Origin: Hyphomicrobiales bacterium
Lineage (GTDB): Bacteria; Pseudomonadota; Alphaproteobacteria; Rhizobiales; Beijerinckiaceae
NCBI GenBank assembly: GCA_028290285.1
Contig: JAQGKD010000028.1
Coordinates: 1-40,146 of the forward strand
Reading direction: 5' to 3'
DNA: 40,146 bases
In this document: piece after piece, positions 33,437-40,146 of the stretch
Numbering within the stretch: position 1 is the stretch's first letter
Layout: every line of letters starts with the position of its first letter
Notes under the pieces: model-generated
Database searches by the model: none
The model's input: only the letters and a program-made list of their open reading frames with translations
Told to the model about the DNA's origin: nothing
Translations under genes and position numbers: made by a program

Positions 33437-34459
33437 ATGCGATTGTTTCGGACCATCATGAACGTCGGCCTCTTAGCAACTGCGCTCATTGGCACTTTGG
33501 GACCTGCCAGCGCCGAGCGTGCAGCGAGCATCGATTACCAATTCGTGGACCGCAGTCCGACGGTCCCATCTGGTTTCGCCGCGTCCGCCGACAACACGTT
33601 ACGCTTCCTTCGGATCACGACCCTCGGCAACTCATTCGTCGATGCCGCCCTGTGGCAGCCGAAGGAGAGCGATCCGGCGAAACAGACCCTGATCATAAGT
33701 GTGCATGGGAGCGGCGACAACTTCGTGAAACCGCCGGTTGGCTTCCTCAGTCCCGCACTTGCAACGAAGGGCTACGCAGTTCTGGCGATCAATACCCGCC
33801 AACACGACGACCTCGTAAACACCGATAATTTTTTGCACATCCGGCAAGACATCGATGCGGCGGTTTATACGGCTCGAGCCCTCGGGTACAGCAGCATCGT
33901 GATGCATGGTCACAGCATCGGAAACATTCAGGTGCAATTCTATGTAGCGACAGCCTGGGCACCCGACATCAAGGCGATGGTCCTGACCGGGATGTTCGGG
34001 AACCTGCCGTGGAAATCACGCAACATGCTGATTCAGAACGAACAAAACTTTTCTGCTCTTATGGAAGCCTCGCACAACGCGCTTAGGGACGGGCGGACAG
34101 GCGACGTTATGCCGGTGAAGATGAGGTGGTTCACCGGACAAGAGGTCCCGATGACCGCCCAGCATTTCCTGACCTACCGCTCGGAAGCGTCGAGTACCGC
34201 TGACGGTACGTATTGGATAAAGCGGATCCCGGTACCGATCCTGATGGTTCGCGACGCAAGCGACGCTGTTGTCGCGCCGTTCGAGCCCTACATGCTGCTA
34301 TCCTCGGCAACATCGCAGGGATCCCTCGTCCCAAGCATCGAATACAAGCTCCTCCCGGACGACAAGCCCGTAAGCCTCGACAACCACTACTTCGTAAACA
34401 ACCAGCAGCCCTTAGTGACCGTCGTGACCGACTGGCTCGCTGGAAAGAAGCTGCAATGA
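33437..34459 (+). CDS. Secreted alpha/beta hydrolase
   Basis: This 340-residue protein has a signal peptide (TIMNVGLLATALIGTLGPASA, cleavage near residue 26). The fold is well marked. The oxyanion strand is TLIISVHGSGDNFVKPPVGF. The nucleophile elbow is SIVMHGHSIGNIQVQFYVA (Ser in GHSIG, about residue 160). The acid is in ILMVRDASDAVVAPFE, and the histidine in SLDNHYFVNN. All triad positions are filled, so it should be an active periplasmic esterase or lipase-like enzyme. It is transcribed away from the related gene at 31660-33003, with about 430 bases between the starts. Confidence 0.88.
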   Translation: MRLFRTIMNVGLLATALIGTLGPASAERAASIDYQFVDRSPTVPSGFAASADNTLRFLRITTLGNSFVDAALWQPKESDPAKQTLIISVHGSGDNFVKPPVGFLSPALATKGYAVLAINTRQHDDLVNTDNFLHIRQDIDAAVYTARALGYSSIVMHGHSIGNIQVQFYVATAWAPDIKAMVLTGMFGNLPWKSRNMLIQNEQNFSALMEASHNALRDGRTGDVMPVKMRWFTGQEVPMTAQHFLTYRSEASSTADGTYWIKRIPVPILMVRDASDAVVAPFEPYMLLSSATSQGSLVPSIEYKLLPDDKPVSLDNHYFVNNQQPLVTVVTDWLAGKKLQ

Positions 34460-34536
34460 GCCTGCTCGCATGATTTAGGAGCGACGCGCTCTGCCATTGG
34501 GCGCGTCGATACCCCTGAGGCTGCCGGCAAGTCCAG

Positions 34537-34647
34537 CGTACTCGCGTCCCAATTGAGGGAGAAAATGCGAAGGTCACTCAAGCGGACGTGATTCAAAAAG
34601 ACGGCGTCGTCCATGTGATTGACAAGGTTTTGATGCCGAAAATGTAG
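34537..34647 (+). pseudogene. Fasciclin (FAS1) domain, C-terminal remnant
   Basis: The frame ending at TAG 34645-34647 reads AKVTQADVIQKDGVVHVIDK then VLMPKM, which matches the conserved end of FAS1 domains ('V...DI.ASNGVIHVIDTVLMP'). An in-frame stop and no start codon lie upstream, near 34515, so only the last 35 or so codons survive. FAS1 proteins are secreted or surface adhesion-type proteins. Confidence 0.7.
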
Positions 34648-34658
34648 GATCGGTTCAT

Positions 34659-34720
34659 GAAGGGCGACGGAGGAGTCGCCCTTCAACACAGTCTTTCGCC
34701 CGCGGACCGTCGGCCGCGGG
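34659..34720. other. Two perfect hairpins after the FAS1 remnant
   Basis: GAAGGGCGAC (34659-34668) pairs with GTCGCCCTTC (34675-34684) over a GGAGGA loop. CCCGCGG (34699-34705) pairs with CCGCGGG (34714-34720) over eight bases. The first may be the old terminator of the FAS1 gene, though a T-tract is missing. On the minus strand its loop is TCCTCC, an anti-Shine-Dalgarno motif used by several alphaproteobacterial small RNAs. The rest, up to 35014, shows no gene. Confidence 0.5.
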
Positions 34721-35014
34721 AGGACGCACAGCGTAGGGCGAACGAAAGCTTCGAGGCCAAGGTTGGTCAGGGTTGTGGCATCACCCTGGGACGTTCTCCC
34801 ACAGAAGGTTCGAGAGCCCTGAAGTTTGCGAAGCTCACAGTTGCGAACGGCGACCTCGTCCGCGGCAATCACCAACGAACCAAAAAGCGCGTGACTTAGA
34901 AGACACAGGGAAAGCGTGATCCTGATCGGGTTTGGTCTGATCGAGATTGATTCCCCAAAAAAAAGCGACGAGCGGCGAGGGCTGCTAACCTGCCTAACAC
35001 CGGCCTACGGGCGG

Positions 35015-37348
35015 TCATGCGGCAGGCTCCTCAGTAGTTTGCCCGAACTTGCGAGCCGCAAAGGGCTCATTCGTGTCGCCGTTGAGTTCAGCCAGACGCG
35101 CCAGCAGCCACGGCTCGGGCTCGCCAAAACTGAGACGCCGGACGGCCACTGGGGAAGATTTTAACTGCGGCTGGTTGCTCACCGGATCGCGCGCGTACCA
35201 GGTGTGTTGGTTGGCAGACTGCGCGCCATGCCCATAATGGAACGGCACGAAGACTTCTCCCGGGCGCACGCAGTCGACTACCATGGCCGGGCCTTCCCAG
35301 CGCCCGTGCGGCGACGTGAGCTCAACGAGGTCGCCAAGATCAATGCCTAGGCGCTCGGCATCCTGCGGGTGGATCTCGACATAAGCGTGCGGTGCCCGCC
35401 CGTTCAGCACGGACGACCGCCCCGTCTTTGTGCGCGTGTGGAAGTGGTAGACCACGCGTCCCGTGTTCATGAGGATCGGGTAATCCTCCGTCGTCGGGTT
35501 CGGCTGACGCCGCCACTTCGCCGGTTTCAGAAACGCTTTCCCTTTCGGGTCAATGTGCTCGTAGTCGGAACGGGTGTGCTTGTTGCCGGTGAGAAAATCA
35601 GCCCCGTAGCTCTCGCAATCGTCGATGCCCGTCCAGAACCTGTGATCCTCATAGAGGCGCTCGGCGCCGCGCGGATGCTCGTCGTTGCAGGGCCACCGCA
35701 CGGCGCCCATCTCCAGGATGAGATCATAGGTCATGCCCGAGTAATCGCAGGGGCGGCCCTTCGAGACCTTCTTCCACTCCTCGAATGCCTCCTTGGGCTC
35801 GCCAAACTGGACAAGCGGCGCCCCGTCCTTGTCCTTGAACCCGAGCCTGTTCGCAACCTCGACGAAGATGTCGAAATCGCTGCGGGCATCGCCTGGCGGC
35901 TCGACGGCCTTGAGCAGGAGGTTGACGCTGCGATCTGCGTTGGTGACGCAGCCCGTCTTCTCGCCCCACATTGCAGCAGGGAAGTAAATGTCTGCGAGTT
36001 CGACGGTTTCCGTGTCGATGAATGGATCCTGCACGACGAGAAACATCTTGCGCAAAATGCGCTCCGAGCGGTTCTGATCGGGAAGACTGACCAGCGGGTT
36101 GGTGCCGATGACCCACATGAACTCGATCTCGCCGCGCTCTGCGGCCTCCATCATGAGGAGGATATCCTTAGGCACCTCAGGATGGAAGTTGATGAAGTCC
36201 AGGTTCCATAGTGCGCAGAGGTCGCGCATGTGCGTCTCGTTATGGGGGTTGCGGTAGCCCGGATAGGAGCCGTCGGCGCCCGCCTCACGGTTTGACATGG
36301 CCGAAGGCTGGCCCGCCATCAGAAGTGGGCCTGCGCCCGGCTTGCCGATAGCTCCAGTGAGCAGGTGGACGGAGTTGACGAGCGAGGAGGCGGCCGTCGC
36401 TTCGACGCTCTGGTAGAAACCCTGAAGAACTGTCGAGACCATGCGCCTCGTCGTGCCGATCCATTCCGCCGCCGTCTCGAGCTCGTCGCGCGCAATGCCG
36501 CAGATCTCGGCCGCGCGCTCCGGCGGATACTCGCTCGTCACCTGCTTCATCTGCTCGAAGCCGACGGTGTGCGTCGCAACGAAGTTCGTGTCGATCCAGC
36601 CGCGTGCGATGAGCAGATGAATGATGCCGTTCATCAGTGCCACGTTGGTGCCGGCTCGGAGTTGCAGATGCAGGTCCGCGCCTTGACGAACCGTCGGCGT
36701 CTTGCGCGGATCGGCCACAACGATGCGTCCGCCGTTCTTTTGTTTGGCGGCGAGCATGCGCTCCCACAGGACGGTCTGCGTCTCGGCGACGTTGTGGCCA
36801 TAGAGGCAGATGAGGTCCGCCTGGTCGATGTCGACGTAAGATGCAACAGGCCCGTCGGCACCGAAGTTCGCCATCAGCCCTGTCGCGGAAGTCGCCGTGC
36901 ACAACCGCGTGTTGCCGTCGATGTTGGAGGATTGCAGTCCGCCGCGCCAGATCTTGGCCAGCGTGTAGAACTCCTCGATCGTGAGCTGCCCCGAGTTGTA
37001 GCAGGCGAGATTCTCGTGCCCGAGGCTCAGGGCGTCCCTTAACTTCTCGACGAAGAAGTCCATCGCCTCCATCCAGGTGACGGGTTGAAGCGGCTGGTTC
37101 TTCTGGCGCCGGATCATCGGCACCGTGCCGCGTCGCCGGGAGTTGTTGGCGACCCAGGCGTGCTCGCCCTTTGGCCCTAGGTGCCCGAAGTTAACCGGGT
37201 GCTGCGCCGAACCGCGCACACCGGCGATTCGGCCATCCTTCACTGCGATATCGAGACCGCATCCATTCGAGCAGAGGAGGCAGGCGGAGTGGACCCACGC
37301 ATCCGGCGGTCCAGCGATGCCCAAGTTGACGTCAATCCTCGTCTGCAT
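35015..37348 (-). CDS. Molybdopterin oxidoreductase (NasA/FdhA-like), incomplete Fe-S motif
   Basis: This protein of about 777 residues starts at ATG 37348 behind GGGAGGAAG. It belongs to the DMSO-reductase superfamily. The N-terminal Fe-S region has Cys23, Cys26 and Cys30 (ACLLCSNGCGLDIAVKDG), but the fourth ligand position (usually 'GRLCxKG') is Gly58 in FGHLGPKGEHAW. The molybdenum-ligand region reads NTRLCTATSATGLMANFGAD, with cysteine as expected for nitrate reductase or formate dehydrogenase types. LSLPDQNRS-type and GEKTGCVTNADRSVN segments are conserved, and the C-terminal MopB_CT domain (LGIDLGDLVELTSPHGRWEG) is complete. No Tat signal is present, so it is cytoplasmic. No electron-transfer partner gene is adjacent. 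Substrate unknown. Confidence 0.88.
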   Translation of the reverse strand: MQTRIDVNLGIAGPPDAWVHSACLLCSNGCGLDIAVKDGRIAGVRGSAQHPVNFGHLGPKGEHAWVANNSRRRGTVPMIRRQKNQPLQPVTWMEAMDFFVEKLRDALSLGHENLACYNSGQLTIEEFYTLAKIWRGGLQSSNIDGNTRLCTATSATGLMANFGADGPVASYVDIDQADLICLYGHNVAETQTVLWERMLAAKQKNGGRIVVADPRKTPTVRQGADLHLQLRAGTNVALMNGIIHLLIARGWIDTNFVATHTVGFEQMKQVTSEYPPERAAEICGIARDELETAAEWIGTTRRMVSTVLQGFYQSVEATAASSLVNSVHLLTGAIGKPGAGPLLMAGQPSAMSNREAGADGSYPGYRNPHNETHMRDLCALWNLDFINFHPEVPKDILLMMEAAERGEIEFMWVIGTNPLVSLPDQNRSERILRKMFLVVQDPFIDTETVELADIYFPAAMWGEKTGCVTNADRSVNLLLKAVEPPGDARSDFDIFVEVANRLGFKDKDGAPLVQFGEPKEAFEEWKKVSKGRPCDYSGMTYDLILEMGAVRWPCNDEHPRGAERLYEDHRFWTGIDDCESYGADFLTGNKHTRSDYEHIDPKGKAFLKPAKWRRQPNPTTEDYPILMNTGRVVYHFHTRTKTGRSSVLNGRAPHAYVEIHPQDAERLGIDLGDLVELTSPHGRWEGPAMVVDCVRPGEVFVPFHYGHGAQSANQHTWYARDPVSNQPQLKSSPVAVRRLSFGEPEPWLLARLAELNGDTNEPFAARKFGQTTEEPAA

Positions 37349-37908
37349 TGCTTCCTCCCGTTGCCAGAGCTTGCACGTTGCAAACCTCCCGGCCGCAGGG
37401 GCGTTCCAGAGTCCGATCATGGATGGCGCCAGCGGCCGTCACTTCATCCAGCATGCTGCCAACGCGGCTGCCGAGGGCGCCGTCGTGACGACGTTCATCC
37501 TCAAAGCACCGACGAAACACGTCGCACGCTTTGTGGAACAGCATGGCAGCAGCAACCACTGGGCAGCTCGGCAGTGATGGTGCCGTTTGTTAGTCCTCTG
37601 TCACACGTCTTTCATGTGCCCGCAAAAACGTGAACTGCAACGCAATAGACCAAGCTTCGTGCGCCTTTACTCTGATTAATTACTCGGAAAGGGCCATCGT
37701 CGCCTGGGAGCGGGGAAACCGGATGGCATGTGGGTCTGATCGATCGCGCAGATGCCCAAGTTCAAGCCGAGCGAAGTACCGCCCAGACAACGCAAGCAGG
37801 ATGATCACCTAGTCAAGCGCTTCGAAACCGCTCCTCTGTTCTTCAGTCCTTATCGGCCCAGCCCCGGATCACGACGATCCAGAGTGCCCTCCTGTGCTTC
37901 ACCGTCAG
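37349..37908. other. Intergenic, about 560 bases
   Basis: The stretch lies between divergent genes. Frames in 37400-37580 on both strands lack motifs and good starts. I see no gene. Confidence 0.4.
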
Positions 37909-37934
37909 GGAACAAGGTGCGCGGCAGAAGGTTT
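37909..37934 (+). promoter_or_regulatory. Candidate EcfG-type promoter for the small exported protein
   Basis: GGAAC (37909-37913) and GTTT (37931-37934) are 17 bases apart (or GGTT at 16), about 27 bases before ATG 37961. Confidence 0.5.
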
Positions 37935-37960
37935 CTGGCGGTTAGGACGGGAGGACCACC

Positions 37961-38224
37961 ATGCTTCGCTCGAAAGTGCTGACGCTCATTATTCTTACGA
38001 CCAGCGCTTTTAGCGCGCAGGCCCAGACTGCTGGAAATTCCACTGCAGCGCCTGGGGCACGCTTGGAGGAAGGTGCGACCAGCACCAGTCAATCTGTGCC
38101 GGAAGCGGCCACGCGCAGTGACTCTACGACGGACTCCGGCGCTCGCGAGAGCAACATAAAACAGATGAATGTTGTACCCAAAAACGGGGCCGGACGGAGC
38201 CCGACAAGTTCTGCCCCGAAGTAA
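37961..38224 (+). CDS. Small exported disordered protein
   Basis: This 87-residue protein starts at ATG 37961 behind GGGAGGACC. The signal peptide is SKVLTLIILTTSAFSAQAQ. The mature 65 residues are hydrophilic, rich in Ser, Thr, Ala and Gly, without cysteine, ending NVVPKNGAGRSPTSSAPK. It shares its plan with the product of 15686-15991. Its function is unknown; an upstream stress-type promoter suggests induction in stationary phase or stress. A hairpin follows at 38235-38270. Confidence 0.72.
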   Translation: MLRSKVLTLIILTTSAFSAQAQTAGNSTAAPGARLEEGATSTSQSVPEAATRSDSTTDSGARESNIKQMNVVPKNGAGRSPTSSAPK

Positions 38225-38234
38225 TTCTCAGCGC

Positions 38235-38270
38235 AGGTCAGCCAAAGTGTGCCTCGCTTCTGGCTGGCCT
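38235..38270. terminator. Hairpin between convergent genes
   Basis: AGGTCAGCCA (38235-38244) pairs with TGGCTGGCCT (38261-38270), with one G:T pair, over a 16-base loop. It sits between the stops of convergent genes and may serve both, although a T-tract is lacking. Confidence 0.4.
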
Positions 38271-38279
38271 ACTCGGTGT

Positions 38280-39353
38280 TTACGCCGGTCGTTGCAGTTC
38301 GAGGCGGCACAGTGTCGCCCATCTTCGAGCGACTGCTCGCTCCTCGAGCCCCTGGCTGTTCGCGAGTCGCTCCCACTGTGGGAGGGCTTCCGCGTAATTG
38401 CCTTGGTGGCTGAGAAGACGAGCTAGGTTGTACCGTGCATCATGAAATTGCGGATCGTGAGAAACCGCCTGCCTATAATTGGCAGCCGCCAGTTCGCTCC
38501 GCTGGCGCTTTTCGTCCAGCACTCCAAGGTTATACCAGGCTTCCGCAAAGGCCGGATCAATTGCAAGCGCCCGACGAAAGGCAATATCCGCCTCCGGAAG
38601 CGCACCGGCCCCGCTCAACACGTTTCCCAGGTTGTAAAACACCAATGCATCAGAGGGGTCTAAGCGGGACGCCAGCTCGTAAAGGCGAGCCGCCTCCACA
38701 AGGTCACCGTCGGCTTCGGCAATCTGGGCGCCGTCAAACAAGGGTTCGACTTCAGGTGCGTCCCATTGCAGAGGAAGCTCGAACTGACCGTCTGGCTGTG
38801 ACACGGAACCGGCAGCATTGATTCCGATGCTGCCACTGGGCAGCCTCACCAGGTCCAGTGCCCCCGACACGGTGTGCAACAAATCCGGGACGTGCATGAC
38901 GCGGACAATCTCGGGTAGCGTAATCCCCTCATCGAGCCACCGGCGAATGCGGCGCGCGCGGCTCAAGTCCGCGAAGCTGAATTGCCCTCCCACGGGTTGC
39001 AGAGCATCAAACAGAGCCAGCCCGCGAACCTCGGTCAACGAAATGCCGCCGAGACTTGCGACCGCATTGTCCGCAAAGCAATGGCCCTTTGTTTCACCGC
39101 GCTCGCTCAAGGCGATCCGCAACCGGAACGTGTCTTCAGACAGCAGCCTGTGGTCGGTCGCAGCGTAGGGGGCGGCCAGGCTCCCATCGTCCTGCAGGAT
39201 CCGCGCCGCTTCTGAGTGAGCCAACACCAACCAATCTGCTGACTTCAGCGACCGAGTCACTACGCTCCCCTTCGCGAGCAGAAGCCTGGACAGCCTAGCC
39301 GTCGTCAGCCCGCGTAAGCGTCCTGCAACAAAGAATCGTGTGGGCATGGGCAC
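38280..39353 (-). CDS. BRCT-like / MerR-like HTH / TPR protein beside Ku
   Basis: This 357-residue protein combines three parts. Residues 1-75 (FFVAGRLRGLTTARLSRLLL, then KGSVVTRSLKSADWLVLAHS) resemble a BRCT domain. Residues about 128-165 (FSFADLSRARRIRRWLDEGI, then TLPEIVRVM) resemble a MerR-type winged HTH. Residues about 205-345 contain tetratricopeptide repeats (ASRLDPSDALVFYNLGNVL; ALAIDPAFAEAWYNLGVLDE; AVSHDPQFHDARYNLARLLS). BRCT and HTH parts suggest DNA- or repair-complex binding, and TPRs suggest a scaffold. It is divergent from Ku with a 71-base shared gap, so a role alongside end joining is plausible. The domain calls at the N-terminus are by eye and moderate. Confidence 0.8.
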   Translation of the reverse strand: MPMPTRFFVAGRLRGLTTARLSRLLLAKGSVVTRSLKSADWLVLAHSEAARILQDDGSLAAPYAATDHRLLSEDTFRLRIALSERGETKGHCFADNAVASLGGISLTEVRGLALFDALQPVGGQFSFADLSRARRIRRWLDEGITLPEIVRVMHVPDLLHTVSGALDLVRLPSGSIGINAAGSVSQPDGQFELPLQWDAPEVEPLFDGAQIAEADGDLVEAARLYELASRLDPSDALVFYNLGNVLSGAGALPEADIAFRRALAIDPAFAEAWYNLGVLDEKRQRSELAAANYRQAVSHDPQFHDARYNLARLLSHQGNYAEALPQWERLANSQGLEERAVARRWATLCRLELQRPA

Positions 39354-39368
39354 GAAGATTGATTCTCC

Positions 39369-39394
39369 GGAACGAGTCGTGGCTGCGGGCGGTT
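39369..39394 (+). promoter_or_regulatory. Candidate EcfG-type promoter for ku
   Basis: GGAAC (39369-39373) and GGTT (39391-39394) are 17 bases apart, 31 bases before the ATG at 39425. A Ku gene under the general stress sigma factor is known in Sinorhizobium meliloti. Confidence 0.55.
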
Positions 39395-39424
39395 GAATCG
39401 CTGTTGAGCGTGAGCGTAGGAGTA

Positions 39425-40146
39425 ATGAGTATGGCGCCCCGAGCTAACTGGAAGGGCTATCTAAGGCTTTCTCTCGTTTCGTGCGCGGTGGCGCTCTATC
39501 CGGCAGCGGGCTCGTCGGCCCGAGTCTCCTTCAATCGTCTCAACCGGAAAACCGGAAATCGGCTGAAGCAGCAAAATGTCGACAGCGAAACGGGCGAGAT
39601 CGTGGATAGATCCGATCAGGTCCGTGGCTACGAGGTCGCAAAGGGCGAGTACATCGTGGTTGAAGACGCCGACCTGGAGAAGGTCAAGATCGAAAGCACG
39701 CACACGATCGACATCACCAGTTTCGTACCCAAAACCGAGATCGATCCGCGTTTTATGGATGCCGCCTACTACATCGCCCCTGACGACCGCGTGGCGCAGG
39801 AGCCATTTGCGGTGATCCGCGAGGCGATGCGCGACCAGGGGATGGTCGGTATCGGCCGCGTCGTGCTCTCCAGCCGGGAGCGGATCGTCATGCTCGAGGC
39901 TTTTGACAAAGGAATTCTGGCGACCGTTCTGCGCTACCAAAACGAGGTGCGCGATGCCTCTGCGTATTTTGACGAGATCGCCGCTATGTCGATCCCGCCG
40001 GATATGGCTGATCTAGCCAAGGTTATCCTTCAGAGAATGGGTGGTCATTTCGACCCCGCTGCGTTCATTGACAGGTACGAAGATGGCGTCGTTGAGATGC
40101 TTAAAGAAAAGCGAGCCGGTCAGGAATATGCGCCTGTGGCGCAGCC
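39425..40146 (+). CDS. ku: Ku protein (non-homologous end joining), 3' truncated by window
   Basis: The first 240 residues are present; family members have about 260-310, so only the C-terminal tail is missing. The bacterial Ku core is clear: RANWKGYLRLSLVSCAVALY at residues 6-25, then RVSFNRLNRKTGNRLKQQNV, RGYEVAKGEYIVVEDADLEK, TIDITSFVPKTEIDPRFMDA, YYIAPDD and GIGRVVLSSRERIVMLEA. Ku binds broken DNA ends as a homodimer ring and recruits LigD. Start is ATG 39425 (ATG 39431 is possible). LigD is not in this window. The divergent neighbour has a BRCT-like domain, and the promoter region has a stress-type element, both consistent with repair in non-growing cells. Confidence 0.95.
   Translation, partial: MSMAPRANWKGYLRLSLVSCAVALYPAAGSSARVSFNRLNRKTGNRLKQQNVDSETGEIVDRSDQVRGYEVAKGEYIVVEDADLEKVKIESTHTIDITSFVPKTEIDPRFMDAAYYIAPDDRVAQEPFAVIREAMRDQGMVGIGRVVLSSRERIVMLEAFDKGILATVLRYQNEVRDASAYFDEIAAMSIPPDMADLAKVILQRMGGHFDPAAFIDRYEDGVVEMLKEKRAGQEYAPVAQ

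Noticed and set aside
33004..33531. N-terminal extension of the secreted hydrolase (minus strand) up to 33531
   Set aside because: It would bury the signal peptide and ribosome site at 33003 and overlap the start of the divergent hydrolase gene at 33437.
1..40146. CRISPR array, tRNA or rRNA genes
   Set aside because: No regularly spaced direct repeats and no cloverleaf or rRNA signature were seen on either strand by eye; a model-based scan would be needed to exclude a tRNA completely.

Overview
The window is GC-rich DNA, most likely from an alphaproteobacterium of the Hyphomicrobiales (a Bradyrhizobium-, Methylobacterium- or Beijerinckiaceae-like lineage). This is an inference from gene content: Bug-type tricarboxylate-transporter receptors, a Ku gene beside a TPR gene, GGAAC-type stress promoter candidates, a cobalamin riboswitch on a class I ribonucleotide reductase remnant, and IS3 and IS1111 elements. 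I see no rRNA, tRNA or CRISPR array.

Region 1 (1-4.7 kb, + strand) is the end of a surface-polysaccharide cluster: a group 4 glycosyltransferase (cut by the window edge), a group 2 glycosyltransferase, a nucleotide-sugar dehydrogenase of UDP-GlcNAc type and a TobZ/NodU-type O-carbamoyltransferase. An IS3-family element (4741-7394) ends the cluster and truncates the next reading frame. An IS1111-type IS110 element (4835-6228) sits inside the IS3 transposase gene. Both its subterminal inverted repeats and its insertion junction can be read, and its 3' non-coding end holds a 10-nt sequence complementary to the right-hand target flank, as expected of a bridge-RNA guide.

Region 2 (7.5-15.2 kb) is an accessory patch: a YdcF-like protein, a tyrosine recombinase divergent from a small HTH regulator, a tightly packed three-gene cassette of unknown function whose last member is a 59-residue membrane protein, about 1.1 kb without recognisable genes, a frameshifted NhaP antiporter 5' end, a glutathione transferase and a ClC-type H+/Cl- exchanger.

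Region 3 (15.6-22.1 kb) starts with a small exported protein followed by a strong terminator and a two-subunit IorAB-like molybdenum hydroxylase. It then becomes a graveyard: an IS3 OrfA fragment fused to the 5' end of a class I nrdA, a well-preserved cobalamin riboswitch left in front of it, a serine recombinase pseudogene that has lost its catalytic serine, and a second recombinase fragment on the other strand.

Region 4 (22.1-26.5 kb, + strand) looks like a catabolic operon: cupin, Bug-type receptor, NtaA/DszA-type flavin monooxygenase, and a second Bug receptor that is frameshifted.

Region 5 (27-40 kb) holds DoxX, an LVIVD propeller protein, several small exported proteins, a YflT-like stress protein, two secreted alpha/beta hydrolases, a lone molybdopterin oxidoreductase whose fourth Fe-S cysteine is replaced by glycine, a BRCT-like/HTH/TPR protein and, at the right edge, Ku. 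Four of these genes have upstream GGAAC-N16/17-GTT elements, which suggests one EcfG general-stress regulon covering envelope proteins and DNA-end repair.
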